From positions 1-64,000 of the forward strand of contig JAOTOM010002922.1 of NCBI GenBank assembly GCA_034440615.1: a stretch of DNA of 64,000 bases, read 5' to 3'. This document shows positions 10,404 to 21,982 of this stretch, one piece after another (within the stretch, counting starts at the first letter, position 1; each line of letters opens with the position of its first letter). The notes under the pieces are model-generated. The model ran no database searches, was not told the DNA's origin, and worked only from the letters and a program-made list of their open reading frames with translations. A program made the translations under genes and the position numbers. The stretch comes from Ashinkailepas kermadecensis. Lineage: Eukaryota > Arthropoda > Thecostraca > Neolepadidae.

Positions 10404-12646
10404 ATGACTTCGAAACGTGGTTTATATCTGTTGAAACGTGAGGAACGTCTCCTTGGCTCAAAGTTGCCGTTCTCTGGGCAAGTGTTGTCTGTTTTCCTCC
10501 ACCACCACCTGGATCTTGGAAAGCAGAAGAACGAAAGCGCACATGTAGTAGTGAAGGAGTTGGTGGCCTTCTGGGCGAGGGCAAGGATCCCTACGCAACG
10601 CCCAGACAAGATGCAAGCCGAGATTCTTGCGCAGCATGACCGCTGGCGAAGGTTGAAGAAGAGTGAAAGGCGGCGTTCGATGAAGCAGGAGGAGAACGAG
10701 CAGAGGTTCTCCATCAAGATGAAGAACCTTTTCGACGTTGCTCACGTCGATGCCCTCTGCATGATCACGATTCAGGAAGACGGGGACTTCCTCTTTGCGC
10801 AACGCGAGCCGGGATGGCCGGGCACCATGGGTTCCACGGACGAAAGCCTGGTTAAGAAGGAGGTCCGATCACTGAAGAGGAAGGAAGCGGGTCTGAAACA
10901 AAGGGAGAAAGAGAAGGACCAAGCTGAGGCATCGTCGAACAGAGTGGAGTTGTCCTCGTCTTCCTCTGTCTCAACGGCCTGCTCCGCTTCCGAGGAGAGC
11001 ACCCAGGAGGAACTACTGGGCGCTGTTGGAGGAGTCCCTGGAGTCAGCCCACCGAAGCGTTCGAGGTCCAAGAACGTGTGCACCCCTGAATTGACTTCCG
11101 CTCTCGACCGCACCCGAAGTACGGACCGGGATGCTGTTTTCCTCGTGGCGGGACAGCCAAGACCCTAAGACATGACCCGGTTGAGATGAACATCAGCCGT
11201 TCCAGCGTGAAGCGGCATCGGGAGCGGAACCGGCGTGAGGAGTGGACGGCGTTCAAGAACGCGTTCAAGGAAGATGGGGGAACCTGCGTCGTGCACTGGG
11301 ATGGCAAACTTATGCCCACTCTTCAGGACTCAACGAAAAAATCAGAGCGACTGCCCGTCCTGGCTACGGCCCTTACCAGTGGCAAAACGCAGCTCCTTGG
11401 GGTGCCACAGCTGGCTTCCGGCTCCGGAGAGAACCAAGCCAATGCTGTGTATGCGCTGCTGGATGAATGGAACCTTGCAGAGAAGGTTGTGGGTCTCTCC
11501 TTCGACACCACGGTGTCCAACTCTGGCCGCCTGTCGGGAGCGACCCACTTGTTGGAGCAGAAGCTCGGCCACACCCTCCTAAACATGGCTTGTCAACACC
11601 ACGTGTACGAGCTTACGTTGAAAGCTGTCTTTGAGACGCTGACGGGAAGTTCGTCAGGTCCGGATGTCGGTTTGTTCCGCCGGTTCCAGAAGCAGTGGAA
11701 TGATCCGGACAGAGGGGACTTCCGGACGGGATGGGATACCCCAGAGATCCGTCCTCTCTTCGAGGGTGAGAGGAATGAACTGCTCGACTTTGCCCTCTCC
11801 AAGATGGCCGTCAGAATGTTCCGCGACGACTACTGGGAGTACTTGGGGCTCGTGGTTATCTTCCTTGGTGGAACGGTGCCGCGCTTTACGTTCAAGCAGC
11901 CAGGAGCTTTCCACCATGCTAGGTGGATGTCGAAAGTCATCTACTCGTTGAAGATCTGGTTGTTCCGTGGGCAGCTTTCGCTGACGAAGCGGGATTTGAA
12001 GTGCGTCACAAAAGTGAGCACGTTCGCGGTCCTCGTCTACATGAAGCCGTGGTTCGGAGCGACGGACGTAGCTGCAGCTCCTCGGACAGACTTGGACGTT
12101 CTGGAGAAGCTCCGGATCTACTACAACCCTAAGGTGGGGCAGGCGGCGGCAGGGAAGCTGGAGAACCACCTGTGGTATCTCTCTGAACACTTCGTGGGGC
12201 TGGCCCTGTTTGATCCCAAGGTTCCCGCGGAGACGAAGCAGGCCATGGCTGTGGCGATGGAGGGAGATGACGACGAGGATGAGGGAGATGAGGACGTCCC
12301 CAAGAGGATTCATCTGAAGAAAGGATCTGCTCCGCCGAAGTTGGAGACACTTGCGACGCCCAGGGCAAGATAGTTTTTCCGGCACCTTGGCGTCAACCCT
12401 TCATTCCTCGGCCTCCCTCCTGATGAATGGGAACATCATCCGGAGTACAAGAAGGCGAAGGAGAGGGTAACCAACATCCCGGTGGTTAACAACCACGCCG
12501 AGCGCGGCGTCGCCCTCATTCAGGAGTTCAACGGGAGTCACACGAAGAAGGACGAGCAGCTCCAGTTCTTGCTCGGTGTTGTGGCGGAGCACCGCAAGCG
12601 GTTCCCGGTGGCTTCGAAGGCGTCTCTGACGACTGGGCTACAGTGA
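10404..12646 (+). pseudogene. Transposase-like protein, HWDGK family, broken
   Basis: The ATG at 10404 opens a basic, coiled N-terminal half with FDVAHVDAL and FLFAQREPG near 10730-10810. Its frame ends in TAA at 11166. Around 11148-11153 a -1 shift moves the reading into the next frame, and the protein continues as TAKTLRHDPVEMNISRS. Further on are VVHWDGKLMP (about 11297), GLSFDTTVSNSG (about 11495), ACQHHVYEL (about 11590) and HARWMSKVIYSLKIW (about 11920). An in-frame TAG at 12371-12373 interrupts it. The same frame then runs on through NNHAERGVALIQEF to TGA at 12644-12646. Asp in HWDGK, Asp in FDTT and Glu in HAERG are candidate catalytic residues, with the C..H spacing recalling hAT. 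I remember similar hypothetical proteins in many arthropods but no family name. Confidence 0.8.
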
Positions 12647-12900
12647 GTGCCTCGCAAGCATGATACCCCCGTCTTCGGGCGGCTAATACCCAGAGGGTGT
12701 TACCAGCACTGTCACCTTGCGGGGGGGGGGGACACACGCGGTCAGAGTATAAACTTCACACGTCTTGCGCCACCCCTAAATATTATTATATCGAGCTAAA
12801 ACTTTACACGCGAAAGCTTCTTTCCAAGTGCCACATAGAACCGCCCGGGGAGAAAAGAAATTCCGAAAAAAATTATCCCCCTACCTTGTGGACCACCCTA

Positions 12901-12978
<78 letters not shown>
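12901..12978. repeat. (TA)n microsatellite, right flank of transposon
   Basis: About 78 bp of TA, followed by GTGTGTCC and (GT/GC)n-rich sequence to about 13035. It is the partner of the tract at 9684-9773. Confidence 0.95.
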
Positions 12979-12982
<4 letters not shown>

Positions 12983-13035
12983 GTGTGTCCGTGTGTCTGT
13001 GTGTCTGTGTGTGTGCGCGCGTGCGCGTGCGCGTG

Positions 13036-14319
13036 TGTTCATTGAACCACTCTATATTTTCTACGACATGCTTTCTGTGCTGCATATAGCATACTATTGA
13101 TCAATGCTCATAGCGATGAAATATGGCTTCGACGTTCGACAAACTTGACCTTTTAATTCAATGAAAAATGTTAATTTCTATAAGTATTCTGCAATACGAC
13201 AGGAAATCAGTCCTTAAGCAAATATTGCACACTGGAAGAACATGCTTTTCTCAGTTCAACGCTTTTAAGGCGCGTATTTTATGATCCGTGTCGGCGCCAA
13301 GCCGAGGTTATAGCGTATGCTCTGATAACATAAACCCAATCGTGCAAATCCAGGTGAACATGTTACTTGTGTCTCAAACCAAGAGCCGCCCCTCTGGAGA
13401 AATGACGCCTCGATGGCAAAATCATAAATCTGTCGGTGGCATAATGTAGGGGGAGGGGGCTTGTACCCTCCATGGAACTTCCATTCAATCCTCTTTGCGG
13501 ATTCGTGGGTACGCCGAAGTCTGTGCTCTCCCATTCAGTTGTGTAAATCACTCCACCAGGAAAATATTAGCCACATATCTAGAGAGCAAGGAAGGTGGGG
13601 GCGAAAGCAGATCCGCTCATTCGTGTCTTTGAGGGTGAAACTTGCCCTCAATGCTTGCTTCCCCATACCCGCGATAATTTAAACTTCTAACATGGGAGCC
13701 TATGGAATGTGACCCCCTCCCCTATTCATCATGGTCTGCCTATTGCCTTCATGTACTTTGCCCCCTGCGATCATTTTAAGAAATCAACATCGGTGGGCCG
13801 ACTCTTTCGGCGAAATGGGCTCCCTCTCACAGATGCCTTCACTTCGCATCACGACAGCTTCGGAACGGAGCGTAATAAATCAATAAAGAAAGAGCGGTAA
13901 GGTTCCTTGATCAATTCTGTATCATGAAAAGCAGATGCAATCCTCCTGGGGTGGCTGAATCAATTGGAAGAAATGCCAATACGAAATGCGTACCCCGAAC
14001 CTCCCATAGACGCACGGCCTAAAACTGGCCGCATTTCCGTGTTTTCACTTACCCTCCGCTAGATGGCAGGTTGGTGCCGCTGATACTCGCAGATGAAAGG
14101 CTCCGACGCGGAGTTTCCAATCCAGGCGTACATCATCCATGGTTTGGCTGGCGTGGCAGCACGTGCGACGGTAAAATTTTCGATCGATAAAGTTGGCTCC
14201 GGCAAACTCACCGATCCATCGATGCCTTTGGAGCCGGCTAAGAAGCCGAAATTGATGTTTGGCAATGTCTCAGTGCAGCCTTGATCGTAGGAAAAGAAGG
14301 GAAAACCGTGGAACAAAAC
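13036..14319. other. Intergenic, nothing recognised
   Basis: No ORF shows family similarity. Small C-rich and G-rich runs are present. AATAAA-like strings at 13872-13890 have no supporting gene. Confidence 0.5.
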
Positions 14320-14463
14320 GGAAGTGAGTAGTGGGTCGGCATGGAACAAAAGTGGGTAGTGGGTCGGCAGGGAACGGAAGTGGGTGGTGGGTTGGTAGGG
14401 AACAGAAGTGGGTGTTGGGTCGGCAGGGAACGGAAGTAGGCGGTGGGTCGGCAGGGAATGGAA
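14320..14463. repeat. 28-bp minisatellite, about 5 copies
   Basis: The unit is GGGAACGGAAGTGGGTGGTG followed by GGTCGGCA, with point differences between copies. Open frames across it are a by-product of the repeat. Confidence 0.85.
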
Positions 14464-16018
14464 TCCAAACACGGGGCGAGGAATGGCTAACCGTGCCAGA
14501 AGAACGGGTAACGGGCCTGGGGTGCGGTGCCGGGGAACGTGGACGGGCGGATCATAGTCGTGTCCGGACGGTCGGGAAATGATGTCGCCGAACAGGACCA
14601 GAGACCTGACCGGGGTACTTAGCCGGTGAAGCGCGAACAGCGGGATCGGCGAAAGTTCTCAGAGCATGGGGTCTCTTGGAACCGCCCTCAAATCAGACTC
14701 GAAAATGACAGTGGTACGCATACTACAGGCATGCCGCACCATAAAATTGTGAACCTCTGGCGACCTGAAAATCGATTATGGATATACTTACGTGATCTCT
14801 ATTTCCAGATGATTATTTTCCAGTGACAGATTTATATCCTCTGAGAGTTGCACAGTACTTACGTAGTGGGGATGGGGTACTTCCGCTGGGTCGGTTAAGT
14901 CCTCAAGTTGACAGGTCAGGTCAGTTGACAGGTTGGCGCTGGTACGGGATATCGGCATGACGATTGTGCATGGCCTTTTAAAAACTTTAGACTACCAACA
15001 CTGCTTTTTGGCAATGCCAAAAAGGAACTTTCGGTTAGTAGACCACATAATTAATAGATATGCTCAACCTTGTAAGGTAAAATGCATGTTTATCAAGAAG
15101 TGAATCTACATGCTCGCGCTCCCGGAACTATGACTGCTGAATTGGACTAATGGCCCTATTCCATGCTCTTTATCGTCCCTGGGAGTTGCAACAAACGTTG
15201 AGGGCTCCCATGTCGGTCCAGTGTTTCAAATTGGATTCACGCTTGCAAACTTCAGCCGTCGGCTGCAACAGTTATGACTTCCTGGACGTAACATACGACC
15301 GCCGGCACTGTAGCTGTGCCGGCCGGCTGCTTCGTCTCCGATGCTATCGCTTTCGCCGACAGCAACCGCAGCTGTTGACCCGGCGTTGGAGCCGTCGGCA
15401 GGGGCCCGGGGCGACATCGTCCAACGCCACTCCGGCAGGCGGTCAATACCGGTCACCGGTCTGGAGCGCACGTGTCCCCAGCATCGGACGGCAAGGCCGT
15501 CTCTGGTGTCTGCGGTGTCTGGCGATGCAGCGTCGGAAAATGACCTTTTCGAAACTTTGGCCATCCAAAGGATGATATACTCCCCCAAAAATCGGCTCCT
15601 TACATTGCCAGATGAGGACATGCATGACTAGCAACCCAGCTAGATGTCATTATCTGATAGTGATTAGTTGGATGGAGAGGAAGCAGCATGCTCTGCGGGC
15701 GTATAGCATATGGTGACCTATGGCTGATGAGATCCACTTCCAGTCCTGGCGATCATCTTGTTCAGCCATACTGGGTCCTTGCCACAGAAACCTTGCAACA
15801 TCATTGCGGATAATGCACATTTGTTAGTGCAGGTCATCTGCAGGAACATTCCAAGAGGAGGCAGGAGTAGAGCCGAAAATGAGACGCCAGCCAATTGGAA
15901 GTAATACCAAGTTGCTAGCATGCACACAATATGACAACAGATGCTAACATCTGGATCACTCTGCAGTCTGCAGTGCGATGTCAGCCGCCTGACACAGCTC
16001 GCGGTGCCGGTGGTCGCT
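14464..16018. other. Intergenic, nothing recognised
   Basis: GC-rich overlapping ORFs on both strands at 15150-15640 give no recognisable domain. I see no splice-supported coding pattern. Confidence 0.4.
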
Positions 16019-16056
16019 CTGACTCCGACTCTGACTCCGACTCCGACTCCGACTCC
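16019..16056. repeat. (GACTCC/GACTCT)n microsatellite
   Basis: About six hexamers immediately outside the left end of the long-TIR element. On the + strand it encodes an SDSDSD run that I do not regard as a gene. Confidence 0.9.
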
Positions 16057-16059
16057 AGG

Positions 16060-19000
16060 CGTCTGATTGCCGACCGGTGCCAGCTGGTGCCGTCCACCAT
16101 ATCTCGAACATGGCCCAACACCCTCCTGTCACAGATTTTGATGAAAATTGGTATACAGGGTTATCTGAGGCCCTGAAACGATTTCTGAGCTGCTTAGCTC
16201 AATCGGAGCAGCGGTTCACGAGTTATTGCCTGCGGCGTTTTTCTGAGTTCGCACTGAAGGTCAAACTTCCAGAGCCAATATCTTAGTGTTATGTAGATAT
16301 AAATTATGAAAATTATATATCGTTGGAATCGCAATGAACTCATCTTTCGATTCTTGAAGTCACTTTTCTATTTGTGCAAATTTTGAAAATATGACCCCGT
16401 GACCTCGGATAACTTGACCTGTGGTGACCCCTAGTACAATGATATTGATATAATTATTTATGTAGAACGAATGCCTCATCATTTATCTTCCTGATGAAAA
16501 AATAAAAACCATGTATATTAAGCGCCTAGTACCAGTTTCTGTAACAAATATTGCCTGACTTATGCGAAAAATGCCGCTTAAACAGGCCTGCTGTTCAGTA
16601 AGCTTTGTTTTCCGGTTCTTCGAAAGAGTGCAACATCGTAGTGTGCTACGGATGTGTTTGGCAAATTTTGCTAAACCTCTTAATCTTATTTCCAACACTA
16701 AACTCACATTTAGATCAGGCTGGGATACGATTAAATGTCAGATGTGCAATATTACCTGATGCGCACCGGTAAGTAGGTACGCACGGGCTTCAGAGGACAG
16801 TGGACGTTCGGCAGTCGACATCCACGCAGACCCCAGTTGGTACGAAACGGGATAGCGTTATCCGTGAACTTCGATCTCAGTTTACGCTGCCTTGTCGTTT
16901 ATCCCCGCTGTCTAGGGGGGGAGGGGTGTCTAGTTACGCCGCGTAAACCGACCGACTCGAGCGGAGCGATAAGATAAGGGATCCCCTCATGAAACCGTGA
17001 GCGTGGAATCAGAATCGTGTGCTCAGTCGACGCCAAGCACGAGGTGAAGAGGTCTGGTTCTTAACAAAGTGAAACGGTGCTGGCTTATCCTGGTATTTCG
17101 CAAGGCCGAAGCAATGGTACGGCGCTGCTGTTCTGATCCGTATAAGTGCCATAAATCTCATATAACTAAAGGTGTGAGGCCACCATCTGAGCAACTGGTC
17201 GAACTGGTGAATGACAGTCGAATTCAGAAGGACGTTTTCCTGTGCACGAACTGCATTGGAAGGTTGCTTAAGGATCCTAAAAGTCTGCCATTGCAAGAGG
17301 TATCGCCGGTACAGTTAAATGACTCCAGCAGCCAAACTTCCAGCGGAAATGCGTTAAGTCCTGTGTCTGGCGAGAACTATGCACCCTCGGATGAAACCGA
17401 CCATGCAGCAAGCCATCTTGACGCCGACGTGACCTTACCCATCCTAGGCGTATCGCCGTTGAGGACAAGTGAGTTTTCCATTAGCTTCTTATATATATAT
17501 AATGAATTACCTGCTTGTTGTGTGCATTGATTAATCATCGGCGGTCAGATGTTCGAGTGAAGATACATTAACCTCTATACCTCTTTGCTATATCAGACGC
17601 AACACTCACGGGCGAACGGATTTTCTTCTGATAGAGGTCTTACGACCCCCCCCCCCCCTCTCAAAGGGGGAGGGAATGGAGCCATAGCTAATGTCTTTGA
17701 ATAGGTATATTTTGTTCAGACATTTCGTTGCATTCTATCCTGGGACACACATCAACGTTCGATTTTTACATCGCACCATTACATTACACCATTACACCAT
17801 TAAATCGCCAAAAACAAGGAAAATACTTCTCAGATATGAAAAAATCCACCGATCAAGGGGAAGTCGTGGTCCACGGCGACTTCTCAGAAAACTTCTCCTT
17901 TGTGGTCCAAGATACGGCTCAAGGGTTTCACTGGGATGCTTCTCAGTGCACACTGCATCCGTTCGTTGTGTACTGACGGGAAGAGGACAAGCCTGTCCAC
18001 CAGAGCTATTGTTTCGTTTCCGATAGTACGAAACATGATACGGCGATGGTTTACGCCTTCCAGAGGAAACTTATCCCAGAGATCCGTCCGCATGTCCCAA
18101 GTCTCAAAAAGGTGCGCTATTTCAGCGATGGGTGCGCTGTCCAATACAATAATATATATATATATATAACTTCTCTAACGTGTGTTGTCATGAGGTCGAC
18201 TTTGGCATACCATGTGAGTGGCACTTCTTTGCGGCATCGCACGGAAATGGCGCATGCGATGGGATCGGCGGGACAGCGAAAAGGGCTGCGTATCAAGAGA
18301 GCCTGCGACGGCCTGCCTCCGATCCGATCACGACTGCGGAAGCTTTGTTCCTGTAATTTGATGTGAAGTATGTCAGCTCTGTCAAGTTCGTCTTTGTCAG
18401 CTCTCAGGAAGTGAAAGAAGCAGCGTCTCATCTCAGACAGCGATTCTCGAGAGCACTTACGGTGAAAGGTACACAGCGGTTCCACAGATTCTCGCCCTCA
18501 GACCTCACGTCCATCGCGGTGCACGAACTCTCCAGTGACCCGGGACGTATCGTGAGGGTGAGCAAGAAGTGAAGTGCTATGAGAGAACGTTATCCCTCTG
18601 AACCGTGCATGTGCAATGGTGCATACGTATGCACTATGCAATGAATAACAAAATAGCTCATTTGCCAACATATGTGTGTGCGTGTGTGAGCAGGAAAAAG
18701 TATTAGGACTACAGGCGTAATTGGGCGTCTCTGCCTGTGGTTTTTATGCTATTAATAAGCGAAATAAACTAGTGCGTCACAATGCCAATGTCCTATGAAT
18801 TATGTAGATTTTTGGTAGTTGCATAACATGTACAAAGTGTGACAAGTTCACATGTCTCAATATGTTTGTGAAATATAGCTCTGCTCAGTAAAAAAGGAAG
18901 CAGGTGACTTAGCAACATGTGTAAAATGTATCGGTACCATACTTGGTATTGTACGCTTCAGAGGCACCGGCGACACAAAGCTTACTGAATAGCCAGCCAA

Positions 19001-19530
19001 TTTTGGCGTCTTTTTCGCATAGGTCAGTCAATATTTGTTACAGAAACTGGTATTAGGCGTCTAATATGCATGATTTTTATTTTTTCATCAGGGAGATAAA
19101 TGATGAGGCTTTCGTTTTATATAAATAATTATATCAATATCGTTGTACTAGGGGTCACCACAGGTCACTTTACCCGAGGTCACGGTCATATCTTCCAAAT
19201 GTCCACGAAACCAAAAACTGACCCCAGGGATCGAAAGACGAGCTCATTGCGATTCCAACGATATATAATTTATATCTACATTACACTAAGATATCGGCTC
19301 TCGAAGTTTGACCTTCAGTGCGAACTTAGAAAACGCCGCAGGCTATAATTCGTGAACCGCTGCTCTGAATGAGCTGAAACGCTCAGCAATCGTTTCAGGA
19401 CCTCAGATAACCCTGTATACCAATTTTCATCAAAATCTGGGACATGAGGGTGTTAATTTTGAAAATTCGTGTTCGAGATATGGTGGACGGCACCAGCTGG
19501 TGTCCGGCTGTCGGTGCTGCCCAGGCCCTC
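16060..19530 (+). mobile_element. DNA transposon with >500-bp inverted repeats
   Basis: The left arm (about 16060-16610) and right arm (about 18970-19530) are inverted copies over roughly 500 bp. Shared blocks include CCAGCTGGTGCCGTCCACC, GATGAAAATTGGTATACAGG, CAGCGGTTCACGA, CTGTGGTGACCCCTAGTAC and CCAGTTTCTGTAACAAATAT. The interior carries a broken transposase-like gene. I could not fix a target duplication. A related arm-like sequence without the gene is seen at about 53460-53840. Such long arms are unusual, and the superfamily is unknown to me. Confidence 0.82.
17081..18572 (+). pseudogene. Transposase-like gene, FSDG/EWHFFA family
   Basis: The N-terminal exon-like block (17081-17468) has RRCCSDPYKCHK and FLCTNCIGRLLK, a possible zinc-binding module, and ends at a good donor (A|GTGAGT at 17469). 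The core from about 17830 reads VVVHGDFSENFSF, HWDASQCTLHPF and YCFVSDSTKHD. These are followed by VRYFSDGCAVQYNN, then in another frame EVDFGIPCEWHFFAASHG and DGIGGTAKRAA, ending VKYVSSVKFVFVS and a stop at 18570-18572. Asp in GDFSEN, Asp in FSDG and Glu in CEWHF are likely catalytic acids. Breaks are an in-frame TGA at 17974, a (TA)n run at 18150-18168 that shifts the frame, and TAA at 18354. Part of the middle of the protein seems missing. Similar unnamed proteins are known to me from invertebrates; I cannot assign a superfamily. Confidence 0.78.
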
Positions 19531-20077
19531 AGCAGCCACAGCTCGAAATGGTCTAGCCTAATATGTTTGCTAGTATAATTTCCAACTAGTAATGCATTTA
19601 CTACTCTGTTATATATTTACTACTATAAATTTTATTATCTAATTCTAAATCTAAATATCTAAATTTACTACTATACTATAATAATAACCAATGCGTAATT
19701 TAATTAGTAGCTTAATATAGTTTTGTGTGATTAAGCTATAGAACAAGGCCTTCATCCAGCGGTGGAAGCCTGTTGTGAGCCCTGGGCGAGCTCATGTCTC
19801 ACTGGCGGGTCCTACTGACCATTTGACAGTGGCCAAACTACCCAATGTTTGACATAACCTATGCACAGTAGCTTGTTTCTTGTCGGATTTAAGCCACTTC
19901 ACTTTGAACTGAGGTAAGGACAAATGTGGAAACAAATGGAAGTGCTTTGAAATAATCGAAGTGTGCATGATGGTCATGACTAACGTCGCACAACTTTCCA
20001 ATGACATGCTTTCTGTTGGGCACAATGCATATCGGCAGCCGATTTAGCCCGGGGAAACCTCAATTTTCAGGTACACT
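19531..20077. other. AT-rich spacer, nothing recognised
   Basis: Sequence rich in TTTACTACTAT-type runs. No gene seen. Confidence 0.5.
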
Positions 20078-21178
20078 GTGCGCAATTTATTGTGGGTCAC
20101 CCGTATGCTTTTGCTTAGCACCACTGAGACAATGGGTAATAATTATCCCACAAGATTAGACCAAATTATAAAATCCCAGAAACGTGCATTACGGATTATT
20201 GATTATAAGCATTATACATATCCTACTAATGAGTTATTTATCAAGTACAACATATTGAAGTTCACTGATATGGTGCAGGAACAAAACATATTAATACTGC
20301 ACAAATTTGTACATGATACATTGCCATGTGCTATGGCTGACTTCTTTCAATATGCAACACCTACTAATACAAGAATCATTCAACATTTCTCTATACCATT
20401 TACTTATCGACAATATAGGCTGTTTGCTATTACATACTCTGCACCAAAATCCTGGAATAGTGTAATTTGCCAAATATTTCCCAGAATAGAACAGGTGCCA
20501 AGGAAAAAAAATGTGCTAAAGAAATGCCTTAGACGTTACTTTATGGAATTATACATATCAAATGAGAACTGAAGACTGAATCTAGTTCATGTAACTCATA
20601 TAGATAACTTTTAAAAATTATACCTTGCCATAGAGAACGTCACTGTTAATATAAGGCAACACAGAAAAGTATGATGTGCGTGAATGAATGGGTTTTTTGT
20701 TTTTGTTTCGTTTTGTTTTTTGTTTCTTTTTGTGATGGAGGATTCTGTTAGGTTCGTATTCACCCATGCATATTCTGCATGAGTTATCTTCGTCTGAATG
20801 CTTTCATCTTTTCTGTACTCCCCCTAATATTTCAACTTGTCACCCTGGGAATTCCGTGGGCGCTACTAGCTTGCTACCTGCCCATGGTTTTCCCGGGGTC
20901 TCATTTCCTTTCTACTAATTGGTGGTAGTCTATCTGCAAAAAGAAAAAGAAAATACAGAAGAGATGGTAATAGTATTGGTATAATCACATTCTGTTGTAT
21001 CTCTTGCTTGCATCCCGAGGCACCCATGGGTTGGCTGTCCTGATCTATGGGCAGCTCACCTAGGGAAGCCCCACACTGAAAGACCCAATGAAGGTGCATA
21101 CAGCCAAATTAGGATAGGCTGCTGCTGCATCTGATATGGGGACAATTTATAAATAAAAAAAATAATAATAATAATAAA
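20078..21178 (+). mobile_element. 5'-truncated LINE with (AAT)n-type tail
   Basis: Positions 20115-20572 encode the C-terminal tail of a non-LTR reverse transcriptase, with RLDQIIKSQKRALRIIDY, LFIKYNILKFTDMVQEQN and YSAPKSWNSVI in order. About 600 bp of A/T-rich noncoding sequence follows and ends in AATAATAATAATAAATG near 21160-21180, which looks like a simple LINE tail. The RT active site is absent. The class (L2, CR1 or Jockey-like) is not certain. Confidence 0.75.
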
Positions 21179-21982
21179 TGTTCGCGCCACAATGTTTGAA
21201 ACGTGTTTTAATATGGGGAGTCTGAAAGAGAAAAGAAACAATTTGAGAAACCGCGGGATTTCGTTTTCTGGGAGCTGTTTTTCATTCCTTTTACGGTTAC
21301 GAAAAAAATGAAGTAATAAGTTTCGCACAATATTTATTTTGCCACTGTCAAGGGCATCACCTGCTCATTTACAACATCCATCATTTATATTTCCTATCGC
21401 TTGCAATTCAGTCTTTGTTGCATGATTTGTGTTCCGATTTTGAGAGTCACGACTATTGCGCCATCTATTGAGAACAATTTCATGAACGGGCATTTAATGT
21501 TTTTCCAGATTGTGCAATGCCGCAAATATCCGGAAATGACGACAGCTGTCAGTGCTACTTTCCAATACCTACGGGGAAGGTCCGCACAAGTATCGATGCC
21601 ACACTTGGGAGTATTTTGCTATTTTCCATTTTACGAAAAATGAATTAAAAGAGTAAAATCGGGACACAACAGCGAGTACACAATACTGGAGAACTGCAAA
21701 ACTGGCGGACCACCAGTGGTAACTGATGGGGGAGGAGGTAGTCGCAGCTTGTACGGCCTCGTCCAGCAAAATTCAGAGGTCTCTTTATCGTCCAGTGATG
21801 TGTGCGTCCAGGCTGAGATTTAAGAACCCCGAAGAGAAGGATATGAATTTAGGCCAATTGCAGGGTGTATATTTCTGAACACTACTTATGGTGCAAGCAG
21901 TTAAATGGGCATATTAAAGTAGATCGTGTGTGATGTACTCCATACACGACATTGTTAAGCTATAAAATCATTGGGGCATGCG
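21179..21982. other. Spacer, nothing recognised
   Basis: Contains GCGCCATCTATTG near 21458, a motif also found in the foldback MITE at 9935-10222. No gene. Confidence 0.4.

Larger units (their letters stand above)
9774..12900 (+). mobile_element. Unclassified DNA transposon in a (TA)n tract
   Basis: The left end reads TAGGATGGTCCATAAAAATC. The right end, inverted, reads TAGGGTGGTCCACAAGG, and both share an inner TTTTCTCCCCGG block. (TA)n flanks both sides, so the target duplication length cannot be read: TA, TATA or an 8-mer would look alike. The TAGGG termini are compatible with a hAT-like element, but I cannot name the family. It encodes one large transposase-like protein on the + strand and carries a foldback MITE in its 5' region. 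Confidence 0.8.

Noticed and set aside
12697..13100. ORFs spanning the (TA)n and GTGTGC tracts
   Set aside because: Tyr-Ile repeats arise from the microsatellite.
15150..15640. GC-rich overlapping ORFs on both strands
   Set aside because: No recognisable motif, no splice signals that chain into a gene; kept only as unassigned sequence.
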